Shown: positions 1 through 9,889 of the stretch, in pieces
Numbering within the stretch: the first letter of the stretch is position 1
Layout: each line of letters opens with the position of its first letter
Origin: Liquidambar formosana
Taxonomy: Eukaryota; Streptophyta; Magnoliopsida; Saxifragales; Altingiaceae
Direction of reading: 5' to 3'
DNA length: 64,000 nucleotides
NCBI GenBank assembly: GCA_039720395.1
Contig: CM077826.1
Coordinates: 36,174,790 to 36,238,789, forward strand
Notes under the pieces: model-generated
Databases searched by the model: none
What the model was told of the DNA's origin: nothing
The model's input: the letters and a program-made list of their open reading frames with translations, nothing else
Position numbers and translations under genes: made by a program

Positions 1-396
1 GTGTACCTATTCTATTAACAGGCACCCACCTGTTGGTTGTAGTGTCTCCACACAAATAGCTTGAGACCAGCTATCCTCCTATAGAGTCAACCTAACAAGT
101 GCTAGTCCTATGGTTCATTACTGTCCATCATAGTGAACCTTCAACTAGGAATGATTTAGGAGTTTAGTACAGAGATATATTTACAGTCTCATAATTACAA
201 CTCTTTGTAATTCAATATTCTCAACTCTAACTCCTTGGACATATTATGTAAATATAAATGATGCATACAAACATAATAGAATAAGCCCTTTTATTAAATC
301 AATAATAAATGTGACATACATAAATGAAATCAAATGATTGTTCCTTTATCCCTAAACAATCATCTCTATGATTGGCTCTAGGGCATAACTCTAACA
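1..396 (-). repeat. Copia-1 3' LTR (partial)
   Basis: This is the terminal 396 bp of a copia LTR. On the plus strand it ends in CTAACA, so the element-sense LTR begins TGTTAG. It matches 11150-11545 almost perfectly. The rest of the LTR lies left of the window. Confidence 0.93.
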
Positions 397-411
397 ATCT
401 CCCACTTGCAC
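397..411 (-). other. Copia-1 polypurine tract
   Basis: Directly inside the 3' LTR the element-sense strand reads GTGCAAGTGGGAGAT. It is purine-rich and abuts the TGTTAG LTR start, the expected site for plus-strand priming. The same sequence is next to the Copia-2 3' LTR at about 24850. Confidence 0.8.
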
Positions 412-1841
412 TATAGCCAATCCACAATGTATCTAATACCCATTTCCTGTCTGTGGTGATCCAACTGCTCTTGGGTCATAGCTTTAGTGAAGGGATCTGC
501 TACATTTTCTGTTGTGTGAATCTTCTGTATGCTAATATCACCTCTTCCAATGATCTCTCTAATCACATGGAATCGACGCTCAATGTGTTTGGACTTTTGA
601 TGAGACCGTGGTTCCTTAGCTTGAGCAATAGCCCCGTTGTTGTCACAAAACAATGGCAAGGGCTTCTCAATGGCAGGAACTACTCCCAGTTCAGTATTGA
701 ACTTCTTTATCCAAACAGCTTCCTTTGCAGCCTCTGATGCAGCAATGTACTCAGCCTCTGTAGTGGAGTCCGCTGTAACATCCTGTTTACAGCTCCTCCA
801 ACTTACAACTCCACCATTCAAGGTGAAAACATACCCCGATGTTGATTTCCTATCATCATCGTCAGATTGAAAATCTGAATCCATATAACCAACCATTTCT
901 AAATTTCTTCCTCCATAGACAAGGAAAAGTTCCTTAGTTCTTCTTAAGTACTTAAGGACAGCCTTGACTGCTTCCCAGTGTTTCACACCTGGGTCTGCCT
1001 GATATCTGCTTGTAACACTTACACCAAAAGCGATATCTGGTCTTGTACATAACATGGCATACATTAGACTCCTTACTGCAGAAGCATAGGGAATCGTCCT
1101 CATGTACGCAATCTCCTTTGGAGTTTTAGGTGCCATGTTTTTAGACAACTTGATTCCATGCCTAACAGGAATTAGACCTCTTTTGGAATCTTCTAAATTG
1201 AACCTTTTCAATATTTTGTCTATGTACAATGATTGGGAGAGACCTAGCATCCTTTTAGATCTATCTCTATAGACCTTTATTCCCAGAATATAGGATGCTT
1301 CTCCCAAATCTTTCATGGAGAAATTCTGTGAAAGCCACTCTTTCACTTTTGATAACGTTTCTACTTTATTCCCGATAAGTAGAATGTCATCAACATATAG
1401 GACCAGGAAGGTAATCGCACTCCCACTAACTTTCTTGTACACACATGGTTCATCCATATTCTGTAGGAAACCAAACGATTTGATTGCCTCATCGAATCGG
1501 ATGTTCCAGCTTCTAGAAGCTTGTTTGAGTCCATAAATGGATCGCTGTAGCTTGCACACTTTGTGGTCCTCACCACTGGATTTAAAACCCTCAGGTTGCT
1601 GCATATAAAGGTCTTCCTCAATGTTTCCATTAAGGAAAGCGGTCTTTACATCCATTTGCCATATCTCATAATCGTAGTGCGCAGCTATAGCTAACAAGAT
1701 CCTAATGGACTTAAGCATAGCCACTGGCGAGAAGGTTTCCTCATAGTCAATACCATGTCTTTGTCGGTAACCTTTTGCCACTAGCCTAGCTTGTAGGTCT
1801 TTACCTTTCCATCTGAGCCTATCTTCCTTTTGAAGATCCAT
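411..1841 (-). CDS. Copia-1 reverse transcriptase and RNase H (pol 3' part)
   Basis: This ORF of 476 residues carries the Ty1/copia reverse transcriptase followed by RNase H. The RT block shows the first catalytic aspartate in QMDVKTAFLNG (about residue 64) and the YVDD box at residues 149-152. The RNase H block keeps its acidic residues in MDSDFQSD, TEAEY and CDNNGA. The C-terminus reaches the polypurine tract, as is normal for copia pol. The first about 17 residues are out of frame with the upstream RT segment (1781-2248); the true frame joins near base 1790, so a small indel has split one polyprotein into two ORFs. The catalytic residues seen are intact, but the element cannot express a full polyprotein. 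Confidence 0.93.
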   Translation of the reverse strand: MDLQKEDRLRWKGKDLQARLVAKGYRQRHGIDYEETFSPVAMLKSIRILLAIAAHYDYEIWQMDVKTAFLNGNIEEDLYMQQPEGFKSSGEDHKVCKLQRSIYGLKQASRSWNIRFDEAIKSFGFLQNMDEPCVYKKVSGSAITFLVLYVDDILLIGNKVETLSKVKEWLSQNFSMKDLGEASYILGIKVYRDRSKRMLGLSQSLYIDKILKRFNLEDSKRGLIPVRHGIKLSKNMAPKTPKEIAYMRTIPYASAVRSLMYAMLCTRPDIAFGVSVTSRYQADPGVKHWEAVKAVLKYLRRTKELFLVYGGRNLEMVGYMDSDFQSDDDDRKSTSGYVFTLNGGVVSWRSCKQDVTADSTTEAEYIAASEAAKEAVWIKKFNTELGVVPAIEKPLPLFCDNNGAIAQAKEPRSHQKSKHIERRFHVIREIIGRGDISIQKIHTTENVADPFTKAMTQEQLDHHRQEMGIRYIVDWL

Positions 1842-2248
1842 TTGCAGCCAATAGGTACTATACCTTCTGGTGGATCAACTAAAGTCCAGACTTTGTTGGA
1901 ATACATCGAGTCCATTTCAGATTTCATAGCTTCCAGCCATTTGTTCGAATCAATATCCGAAATCGCCTGTCCGTAAGTAGTAGGGTCATCTGGGTGTTCT
2001 CTATCACCAAGGAACAATTCCTCTGCATTATGGTTGTGAAATCCATATCTCTCAGGTGCAACAGATACCCTACTCGATCTACGGAGAGGTTGTGGTACAT
2101 TAGTGGGTTCTGTCTCATCAGGGACAGGGGTGGGATCACTGTCGGTTTGTGTCTCATCAGACAATTCTTTGAGTTCTATTTTCCTGTTATTGCCTCCTTC
2201 TTGAATAAACTCTTTTTCAAGAAAGACTGCAAACTTACTAACAAACAC
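1781..2248 (-). CDS. Copia-1 integrase-RT linker and RT N-terminus
   Basis: This 155-residue ORF is the stretch between integrase and RT. It is acidic and Pro/Thr-rich at first (SDPTPVPDETEPTNVPQP), then has the conserved copia RT entry (SNKWLEAMKSEMDSMYSNK ... WTLVDPPEG ... GCKWIFKRK). Its downstream continuation is in another frame (411-1841), broken near 1790. Upstream a stop at 2267 separates it from the integrase C-terminal ORF. It is one part of the broken gag-pol polyprotein rather than a separate gene. Confidence 0.88.
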   Translation of the reverse strand: MFVSKFAVFLEKEFIQEGGNNRKIELKELSDETQTDSDPTPVPDETEPTNVPQPLRRSSRVSVAPERYGFHNHNAEELFLGDREHPDDPTTYGQAISDIDSNKWLEAMKSEMDSMYSNKVWTLVDPPEGIVPIGCKWIFKRKIGSDGKVKTYKLG

Positions 2249-2266
2249 CTTTTGTTCATCAGGATA

Positions 2267-2575
2267 TTAGAAATAATATCCTAAACTCTCTTTAGGATAT
2301 CCCACAAACCTACATTTAATTGATCTTGATTCTAACTTGGTTGCATCATGTGTCTTTACATATGCAGTGCAACCCCATACCTTAATATGTTTAAGGCTTG
2401 GCGCTCTCCCTTTCCATATCTCATACGGTGTCTTAGGGACAGATTTGGTTGGGACTCTGTTCAACAAGTACGCGGCAGTTTCCAGGGCATGTCCCCAGAA
2501 GGACAATGGTAAATCAGTGTAACTCATCATGGACCTAACCATATCCAATAAGGTTCTATTCCTCCTTTCTGACAC
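2267..2575 (-). CDS. Copia-1 integrase C-terminal part
   Basis: This 102-residue ORF begins at [16 protein letters not shown], the copia integrase motif that carries the catalytic glutamate. It continues through [19 protein letters not shown] and the C-terminal GKG-type region ([26 protein letters not shown]). A stop at 2267 truncates it before the linker. The preceding integrase core is in another ORF (2649-4067) that goes out of frame near 2686, so the second catalytic aspartate region is lost from the readable frame. Confidence 0.9.
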   Translation of the reverse strand: MSERRNRTLLDMVRSMMSYTDLPLSFWGHALETAAYLLNRVPTKSVPKTPYEIWKGRAPSLKHIKVWGCTAYVKTHDATKLESRSIKCRFVGYPKESLGYYF

Positions 2576-2648
2576 ACCATTAAGCTGTGGTGTTCCAGGA
2601 GGTGTCCATTGGGATAGAATGCCCGCTTGAACAAGATGATCTAAAAAC

Positions 2649-4067
2649 TCACCAGTTAAATATTCTCCTCCTTGATCCGATCGAAGCTTTAATACTTTTA
2701 CCAGTTTGTTTCTCTACTTCATATCTGAATTCTTTGAACTTTTCAAATGCTTCAGATTTGTACTTCATTAAGTACACATACCCATACCTAGAATGATCAT
2801 CGGTAAAGGTTATAAAGTAAGAGAAACCTCCACGAGCATGTATGCTCATAGGACCACATACATCACTATGTATTAATCCTAATATGTCTGCCGCTCTCTC
2901 ACCGTGACCGGTGAAAGGTGACTTGGTCATTTTACCTAGTAAACAAGATTCACAAGTTGGAAAGGGCATAGAAACCAATGGACCCAATTGTCCATCCTTA
3001 CACATCTTGTTAATCCTATTCTCACTGATATGACCTAGTCTCAAGTGCCAGTCATATGCGGAGTTTTCTTCATCTCTTGTTCTCTTGGGTTTGTTTGCAT
3101 TCAATTTAGAACTATCATGCTCTATGCAATTAACATTTGCAATAAAGTTTAGAAAATAAAGGCCATTCACATAAACTCCAGAAGTAATGAACTCTTCATT
3201 TTTAAATAAAGAACATTTATTCTCCTCAAAAACAAACCTAAATCCTTGTTTAGATAATACTGAAATAGAAATAATGTTTCTTATAACTTCTGGAATATAA
3301 AAACAGCCTGATAATTCTAAACTACTCCCACTAGGCAAAGTCAAGCAGCAAGTCCCCACGGCTAATGCAGCAACGTTTGCTCCATTTCCCACTCGTAGGG
3401 TTACTTCTCCTTTACTCAGCCTTCTGCTTCCCACTAGGTCCTGCATGGAATTACAAATATGAGAACTCGCACCAGAATCTAGTACCCAAGTGGAAGCAGA
3501 GCTAACACTCATGTTAGTCTCAAGAATAAGAGCATAATCCATACCTTCCGAAGGTTGGTTCTTCAGAGTATCCAGATACTCTTGGCAGTTACGTTTCCAA
3601 TGCCCATCTTTGCCGCAGTAAAAATAGATCCCTTTACCTTTCCTCTTCCTTTGGGTACTCTTACCCTTTCTTATTCCCTTGCCTTTAGGCTTGAGCATAG
3701 AATTGGAAGCAGGAACTTCAACCCATTCATTACATTCAAGCAAGAACTCTTTGCCATACAACTCTTGTATGTGGATAAATATCTCGGGTGCACTTCCCAT
3801 GGACTCGTATTGCTTCTTAAGCTCAGGACTTAGAGACACCATCATATAGCATCTCGTCATAAGATCATCATCCATGCGCTTCTGATAAGCGTCTTTCTCT
3901 TGCCGAGTTGCAGCCTCAGTAGGAGCATTGGGAAGTGGACTTTGAAGTGCATAGGTAATATTTTCAGAATTCAAAACGATTTTTAAATTCCTTAACCAAT
4001 CAAGATAATTAGGTCCAGTTAAACGGTTGGTTTCCAAAATGTTGGATAATGGGTTGCGGTGAGCCAT
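2649..4067 (-). CDS. Copia-1 gag, protease and integrase N-terminal part
   Basis: This 472-residue ORF starts at the gag ATG ([18 protein letters not shown]). Gag is short: it jumps from the HIQELYGKE motif (about residue 105) to the Lys-rich linker (about 126), missing about 110 residues that Copia-3 keeps. The zinc knuckle (about 148-161) has lost its first cysteine ([14 protein letters not shown]). Protease shows the DSG catalytic triplet at about 197-199. The integrase zinc finger has H341, H346, C372 and C375. The first integrase aspartates lie in HSDVCGP (about 402) and FTDDHS (about 423). Near base 2686 a frameshift turns the integrase core into unrelated residues and a stop. Confidence 0.92.
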   Translation of the reverse strand: MAHRNPLSNILETNRLTGPNYLDWLRNLKIVLNSENITYALQSPLPNAPTEAATRQEKDAYQKRMDDDLMTRCYMMVSLSPELKKQYESMGSAPEIFIHIQELYGKEFLLECNEWVEVPASNSMLKPKGKGIRKGKSTQRKRKGKGIYFYCGKDGHWKRNCQEYLDTLKNQPSEGMDYALILETNMSVSSASTWVLDSGASSHICNSMQDLVGSRRLSKGEVTLRVGNGANVAALAVGTCCLTLPSGSSLELSGCFYIPEVIRNIISISVLSKQGFRFVFEENKCSLFKNEEFITSGVYVNGLYFLNFIANVNCIEHDSSKLNANKPKRTRDEENSAYDWHLRLGHISENRINKMCKDGQLGPLVSMPFPTCESCLLGKMTKSPFTGHGERAADILGLIHSDVCGPMSIHARGGFSYFITFTDDHSRYGYVYLMKYKSEAFEKFKEFRYEVEKQTGKSIKASIGSRRRIFNW

Positions 4068-4413
4068 TACGGTGATCTACATACAGAAAATTAAACATAA
4101 AATTAGATTTCATTTTTAATCCATAATGATCGGGTCTTTAATTATATGGTACCTCCCACTATTTTATCAAATTCCATACACCCTCTAATGGAATTCGGGA
4201 ATCTCATTCCTAATGGGGATTGGGGTCCCACTGTGACCTAGAAGCCTCACATGTTAGTTTCTTGACTTCTAACCCACAGTAAGAAGACAACTCTTTGTCT
4301 ATTGCTTCATAAGCAAATTCCAATCGTTTTGCCTCTAGGGTACATACTCCTCACATGTTAGTTTCTTGGAATACTTCCCTAGTTAAGTTAAGCCCATCAT
4401 TCACACAGGTATG
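4068..4413 (-). other. Copia-1 leader, gag-proximal part
   Basis: Untranslated leader between gag and the solo gypsy LTR. It is closely similar to 27471-27812 of Copia-2 and, in reverse complement, to 39735-40091 of Copia-3. It carries several copies of a short phrase (CACATGTTAGTTTCTTGG). No gene seen. Confidence 0.8.
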
Positions 4414-5002
4414 TGTCACACCCCATTTTTGCACCACCTTACTAGGGCTCATCATTTCATGCATGTTTTTGTTTTGTTTTTGAGTCTAGTCACTTGCATT
4501 AGTTTTCTAGAGTCACAAGGACAATGGATATGAATTTTGGTTCAAATTGGAGTTGATCTTGAGGGATAATAAGAGCTTTTGTGACTTGAGGGGCATAATC
4601 GTCTTTTAAGTCCCAAACTTTTCATTTGACCTTGGAATGATCTCCAAATTGTCAATTGGAGTTCATATGGATGCATAAGAGGTATTTTTAGTGTCAATTT
4701 GGTAAGTCAATGGCTCGGGATTAAAATGGCTCGATGTAGTTCAAGTTGGTTAATTGACCCTTCCTTGGGTTAGCTCTAATTGACTCACAATTACCAACCA
4801 AATCTTTTCAAATTGACTTTCATTAGCCATCATTTTACCCTCAAAAGTGTTTCATGAAGTTCAATTTTGATATGGCCTGATGATGAGTTTAGTGTGGTTA
4901 TTTACGGATTATCCTTGAAGAATTAGTGTGAATCACAGCATGAGATTTTTGGTTAAAATGAAAAGAAAATTATTTTATTAAATTAGCCATTTTTATCATG
5001 AC

Positions 5003-5069
5003 ACTAACACGTGTACGTATGTGATGAGTGTGTGTACGCACATACGATACATGTGCATGCGTGTTAGCG
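5003..5069. repeat. Imperfect palindrome in solo gypsy LTR
   Basis: Arms CTAACACGTGTACGTATGTG and CACATACG...GTGCATGCGTGTTAG pair with a few bulges. It lies 137 bp upstream of the LTR TATA box, the place where other gypsy LTRs here carry the GC-rich CTCGGGTGACC palindrome, but the sequence is different. Confidence 0.7.
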
Positions 5070-5206
5070 GTCAGTCTCCCAATTTTTATAAAAGACAATT
5101 TCCTTTTCCTATTCAGATTAGAAGTCTTTTATCATTATAAAATACCTTTTGATTATTCTCCAAAAAAACCTAGTCCAGGAAGGAAAGGGAAACTCCAGAT
5201 TTCAGC

Positions 5207-5214
5207 TATAAATA
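5207..5214 (+). promoter_or_regulatory. TATA box of solo gypsy LTR
   Basis: TATAAATA in the same LTR context as 45083-45090 (followed by short C/T-rich sequence). It marks the probable U3/R promoter of the LTR in plus orientation. Confidence 0.65.
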
Positions 5215-7203
5215 CTCTCTTAATGTCTTTAAACAAGGGGGAAGAGAAGAGGGTTTGGAGGGAGTGAAATTCGTCATAATTCAGCAGCAGATTTTCTGAA
5301 AACCAGCAGTCGTATTTTAATCATAACTTTTTCATCCGAAGTCAGAATTTGATGAAATTCGTCTTGTTAGAAAGATAATTCAATTCTCTACAACTTTGTA
5401 TTTCACAAGCTTTGTCCAAATCCAACGTTTTCATACCCAAAAACGCGATTGAAGTTGCTGCTGCTGCAAAGTGACGAGAATCACTTTTTCTTTTCTCTTG
5501 TTCTCTTTTTGTTTTCTATTTCTTTTCAAAGTTGAGTGAGTTTTGATCTCTTTGCTGTGATACCACTTTGACAAAGAGGAGGATTCGTGTTGGTTTGATT
5601 CACTCTAAAGACCTGAGGAGCCACGAACAATTACAAACACAAGGGGAGCCACTTCCTAAGGTATTCTCCTTCTCTATTCAAGCTTAAACTAGGTTCTCAT
5701 ATGGGTTAGGCTTATTGCATGTTAAAGGTGACTTTTTTATCATGTATTAACACTCTAGCTAGTTAATATACATGGAATATCTATTTTTTATCTACTGTTA
5801 AGCATGCTTTAGGGCTGTCCTTTAGGTTTTTAATGCATAGTTATGATTCTTGTGCTCCTGTTTGTCATTGTGCTAGGATTAGTGTCATTGCATGTTAGAG
5901 TTAGGATTTTCATCATGTTATATTGCTTTAGTTAGTTAATATGCATGATTTAATTTCTGTTTAGTTTGGTTTTAGCATGATTAAAGTATGTTTTGTATGT
6001 TTTTAAGCATATTTGTGAGTTTAGGGTTTTAGAGTCATTGTTTCGTGTTTGTTTTCATATAGCATGATAAAGTAGACTTTTTTATTTGTTTTTTCTTCGT
6101 GTTTGCTGTATATGTTTTTCATATGGAGTAAACACGATAGTTTTGCATGCATGTTAGTATGTTTTAGGGTTTTTATGCATGATATGGTTCTAGGAATATG
6201 TTAGGACTTATTATTGTTCGCTGTGTTGCTGTTAGCATGCTTAGTGGATGATTTTTAGGCCATAATACTATTCTGTCCAGATTTGCATGTTAGTGTTTTC
6301 GCATGGTTTTGAGCACTTGTAAGGGTGCAAATAGGTGTGGTATTTGTCCTATGGCAAATAGGGCTGCTTATGTCTGAAATAGCTAATGTTTGGAGTAATT
6401 GCGCTCAGGTAAGTGGGTGTGAAGGTGCCCCAATTCACCTTTCTTCTTAACTCATTCTCTTCTCCCTATCTAGGGTTAATTTTTAATATGATCCTATGGT
6501 TTAATTAGAGGTTTCCTTAATCAACAAAATTCTGGTTTTTATTAAAGTTTCCATTTTGTGGATTTCTTTCCTAAAATCAAACTTTCTATCAATTCTCTTT
6601 TGATCAAATAAGGAAACCTAGGGTTTTTACCATAGGTTTGTATTAGGATTTAACCTTAGTTCTAATCGAACTACGTGGACTTTGATCCATGTATTTCGTT
6701 GCATGGTACATAGGCGCTCTTCGTGAGGCTCAAGTCCGTTCTAGGATCCAAGCATCCTAGGTTTATTTTTGTTTTGTTTTCTTTTTCTTTATTTTCTGTT
6801 TTTTTTGCTTATTATGCATGGGTGGATGAATGAAATATATGATATGCATGCAATTCTTGTGATGATATACTTGCTGATTTTTGTATGGGAAAAATCTTAA
6901 TTTAGCCCAAATGAACTGAGAGACCGAAAGGGTGACATGGGTGCCTATAGGCTTTGCCTAGAACCTTCCCATGTCATAACTTAGCCTCCGAATCCCCGAT
7001 TTCTTTGGTTTTTCAAAAGATTGGTTTTTGCCTTTCCTTTTTTTTTTTTTTATGGAGTCATTCAAATTGTTTTCCTAAAACAACCTGATTTTTAGGGTTT
7101 TCCTTGTTTCCTTTAAAAAATAAGGTGGCGACTCCTTTCCTTTTTCTTTTTCAAATCCCACTTTCTTTTCAATCCCTCGTGGGCCCAATTTCCGGGGTTC
7201 ACA

Positions 7204-9871
7204 GTATGTTTCACCAAATATATACCTCACATGTTAGTTTCTTGGTATATACCAGCTTAGGCACCCCATGATATCTACATATGTGATAGTTTCAAGTAAT
7301 GTCTTTAATATGGGTAGCTCCTACATGTCTGCAGCCAGGTACCCACATTAAGGGACGTTAGATGATCCTATAATGATGGAAGGCAATGAAGAATCCATTC
7401 CCTAATGTATTCTCCATTTCCAACTTAATATTAAAATAGAGGGGTTTTTAAGGGTCTCATCAAATTAACATACATCTCATGCATATAAATAAAAAATTGA
7501 ACAGCATAAAATAATAATAATCCACTTATCGATATTAGTCCCTAAGAAGAGACATATAACGATCTATGGATTTGGAGCTATCACTATTAATCTCATTAAA
7601 AGCTCCCACTATGATGATTATGGACTTTGAGAGAATTCAATCTAAGCCAATAGATTGAATCCAAGGTCTAAGGTGGGTGTAGGTGATCGTAAAATAACAC
7701 ATTCGAAACATGCATGCTGTCTTGAAACACTTCTCTAAGCTTTCAAGTCCTTCAATCTGCTCCCTTGGCTTGATGGTCTCCACCATTGGCTTGTTGGGCT
7801 CTATCATGCTCCTTTGGGTCCACCATGCTCCTTAGTGCGCTCTCGATTACATAACATTTACATAATTTAAAGAAAAGGATACATAAAGGGAATGTGGGGT
7901 ACATAAGAGAATGATAGAGAGAGAGGGAGAGGGAAGGTGGCATGCAAGCCCCAAATAAATTACATCACCTTAATAAAGTTACAACTCTTGTAAATAATAA
8001 CATCCCATTCATAAGACGGCCAATCACAATTGGTTTAAAGGGTATAGTCCATAATCATCATCCAAACACATACATACAATCTCATTGCATAATGTAAAGA
8101 AAAACTGTAAGCATTAAAACATATGGGCATTATGGTAATTCTCTTGAATGATTTACATTAATCTCATTAATGCATCCTAATCTTATTAGGTATTAACAAA
8201 AATATCCAGAATTAAATAAAGTCTTAACATTTAAGACATTTTAGTTTCAATTAATCAAATTAATTTAAACATATAAAGTTTCCTAAAATAACTCTAATAT
8301 CCAATATTAGGGTTTCCTTAATTAAACAAATCAATTTCATTTAATTAAGAATTTCCAGATTTTAATTTAATCCCCAATTGTATTTTAAACCATTTAAAAC
8401 ATTATAAAATTAATCAATATTAATTAAATAATTAACATGGGAATTAAATAAAATCATTTAAATGATGAATTAGTGTATTAGGGTTTCCTAAAACCCTAAA
8501 CCCTAAACGCATAACCCTAAACCCTAAATGCAAGCCCTAATCATTAAATTCCTTATGATTGGTAATTTAATGTCCAATCATTAAAACCCTAGGTTCATAT
8601 GGTATTTAATAAAAGGGATAAGGGTTTAATTAATGCCAAATAGGGTATTAATTACCCTTAATTAATTACACTAATTAGGGTTTCCAAAACCCTAACCGTG
8701 GACATCATTTATGGTATTAATTATGCCCTAACAATTAATAACCATGATTGGTCATTTAATGACCAATCATTAACTCTTAATAAAGGTAATTAATATTCCA
8801 ATTAGGGTTTTAATTAATGCCATAATGAAATTAGGGTTTCATCATTAACTCAAAATTAGGGTTTCATCCTTAACTCTATGCAGCCGTCACTACCAGGAGG
8901 CTGCCTGAGCTTGGCTAGGCTGCCATGGCCACCAACGACTGTGGGAGGCCATGGGCAGCCATGGGAGAACATCCTAGGGGTGTGGGACAAGCCTCTGGAC
9001 AAGTGAGAAGTGGTGGAAGTGGCTGCCATCATCGAGAACAATCAGGGTTTCCAAAACCCACTGCTGGAGCCATTGTTGCAGACCTTGAAGGTCACAATAG
9101 CTTCTAAATCCTTATCAATTCGACTCCTCCATTGAAACCAGCTTTTGTATCATGTCCCTACATGAAATACTAAGCTTCTAGAAGAGGTTTGGATGATCAA
9201 ATCATCACCAATTGTTCTAAACAATTAAAACAACAGTATGCTGCCCAGAATTTGACAGCATACTGTCCATGGTCAGAAATTGATTTAAAACCCAGCAAGA
9301 TGAATGAATTAGGCTACCAAACGAATTTTCCCAGTATCCTACATGTCTTAGGAAACTAATGCAATTGGTTTCATGCAATTTGGAGTTCCCTAACTCAAGT
9401 TCTAATCAAAACTCCATTGATGACTTTTCTGCAGAGAAAATCTGCTATGCTGTTCATGAAAAATTTTCAAACTTTTTGAATCTTTTTCCATCAAAACCTT
9501 TTTGAAACTTAAAGAAAATCATATACACATAATATATAATGATCCTACAATGGATTTGCATAAAAAATACAGAAGCTTTGATTGAATTTAATTGCAAGAA
9601 CCTCTGGGTTCTAAAACCCAGATTCGACCCTCTTCAGAAAACCCAGTTTTCCTTTTTCTTCTTCTTCCAATTCAAACCCTATACAACCTTTGCATCAATG
9701 GTTACCCTTAACCATGATTTAGAAGAGGAGCAGAAGAAGAATAGACCTAGGGTTCCAAACACTAGGTTCGGCCAGAGAGAAGAACAATTCTGCAGTAAAA
9801 ATTCTCCAGATTTTTGAATCATTCAACTACACCATAAATTCCAGCCCATATGTATTTTGTATTATGCATAG
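7204..9871 (-). other. Copia-1 long leader (5' untranslated region)
   Basis: About 2.7 kb between the PBS and the solo LTR; with 4068-4413 the original leader was about 3.0 kb, very long for copia. It is AT-rich. It holds two copies of a palindrome ATGATTGGT...CCAATCAT (8555-8581, 8744-8770), TTTAGGG-like motifs at about 8489-8530, a GC-rich patch with CCATGG motifs (8880-9065) and the conserved small leader ORF at 7752-7943. Most of it aligns with the leaders of Copia-2 and Copia-3. No protein domain seen. Confidence 0.8.
7752..7943 (-). CDS. Small leader ORF of Copia-1 (63 aa), unknown
   Basis: A 63-residue sense ORF inside the leader. The core KLCKCYVIESALRSMVD, then an EH...AQQ...GGDH tail and the stop position, recurs in Copia-2 (28369-28560) and Copia-3 (39016-39201). 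The N-terminal half is hydrophobic and Ser/Leu-rich, the tail is polar and Gly/Asp-rich. I recognise no family. It may be a uORF or simply a conserved leader sequence that happens to stay open; protein function is not shown. Confidence 0.35.
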   Translation of the reverse strand: MPPSLSLSLYHSLMYPTFPLCILFFKLCKCYVIESALRSMVDPKEHDRAQQANGGDHQAKGAD

Positions 9872-9888
9872 CCATGGCTCTGATACCA
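9872..9888 (-). other. Copia-1 primer binding site (tRNA-iMet)
   Basis: The element-sense strand reads TGGTATCAGAGCCATGG, complementary to the 3' end of plant initiator tRNA-Met, one base from the LTR start. Confidence 0.93.
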
Positions 9889-9889
9889 C

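Larger units (their letters stand above)
4414..7203 (+). mobile_element. Solo LTR of a Tat/Ogre-like gypsy element, plus orientation
   Basis: This 2,790-bp LTR begins TGTCACACCCC and ends GGTTCACA, and is flanked by a perfect 5-bp target duplication GTATG (4409-4413 and 7204-7208). Copia-2 has the uninterrupted target at about 27809. No internal sequence is left, so it arose by LTR-LTR recombination. Its ends and the 3' TTTTTTAAAGGAAA / GGTGGCGACTCC region match the other gypsy LTRs here, but the upstream half has diverged. A TATA box (5207-5214) and an upstream palindrome (5003-5069) are seen. Confidence 0.92.

Noticed and set aside
8856..9107. Overlapping ORFs in the GC-rich CCATGG patch of the Copia-1 leader
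   Set aside because: Low-complexity, overlapping on both strands and not conserved as protein in Copia-2 or Copia-3.
9872..9888. tRNA-Met gene hit
   Set aside because: Only the 17-nt primer binding site complementary to the tRNA 3' end is present, not a tRNA gene.
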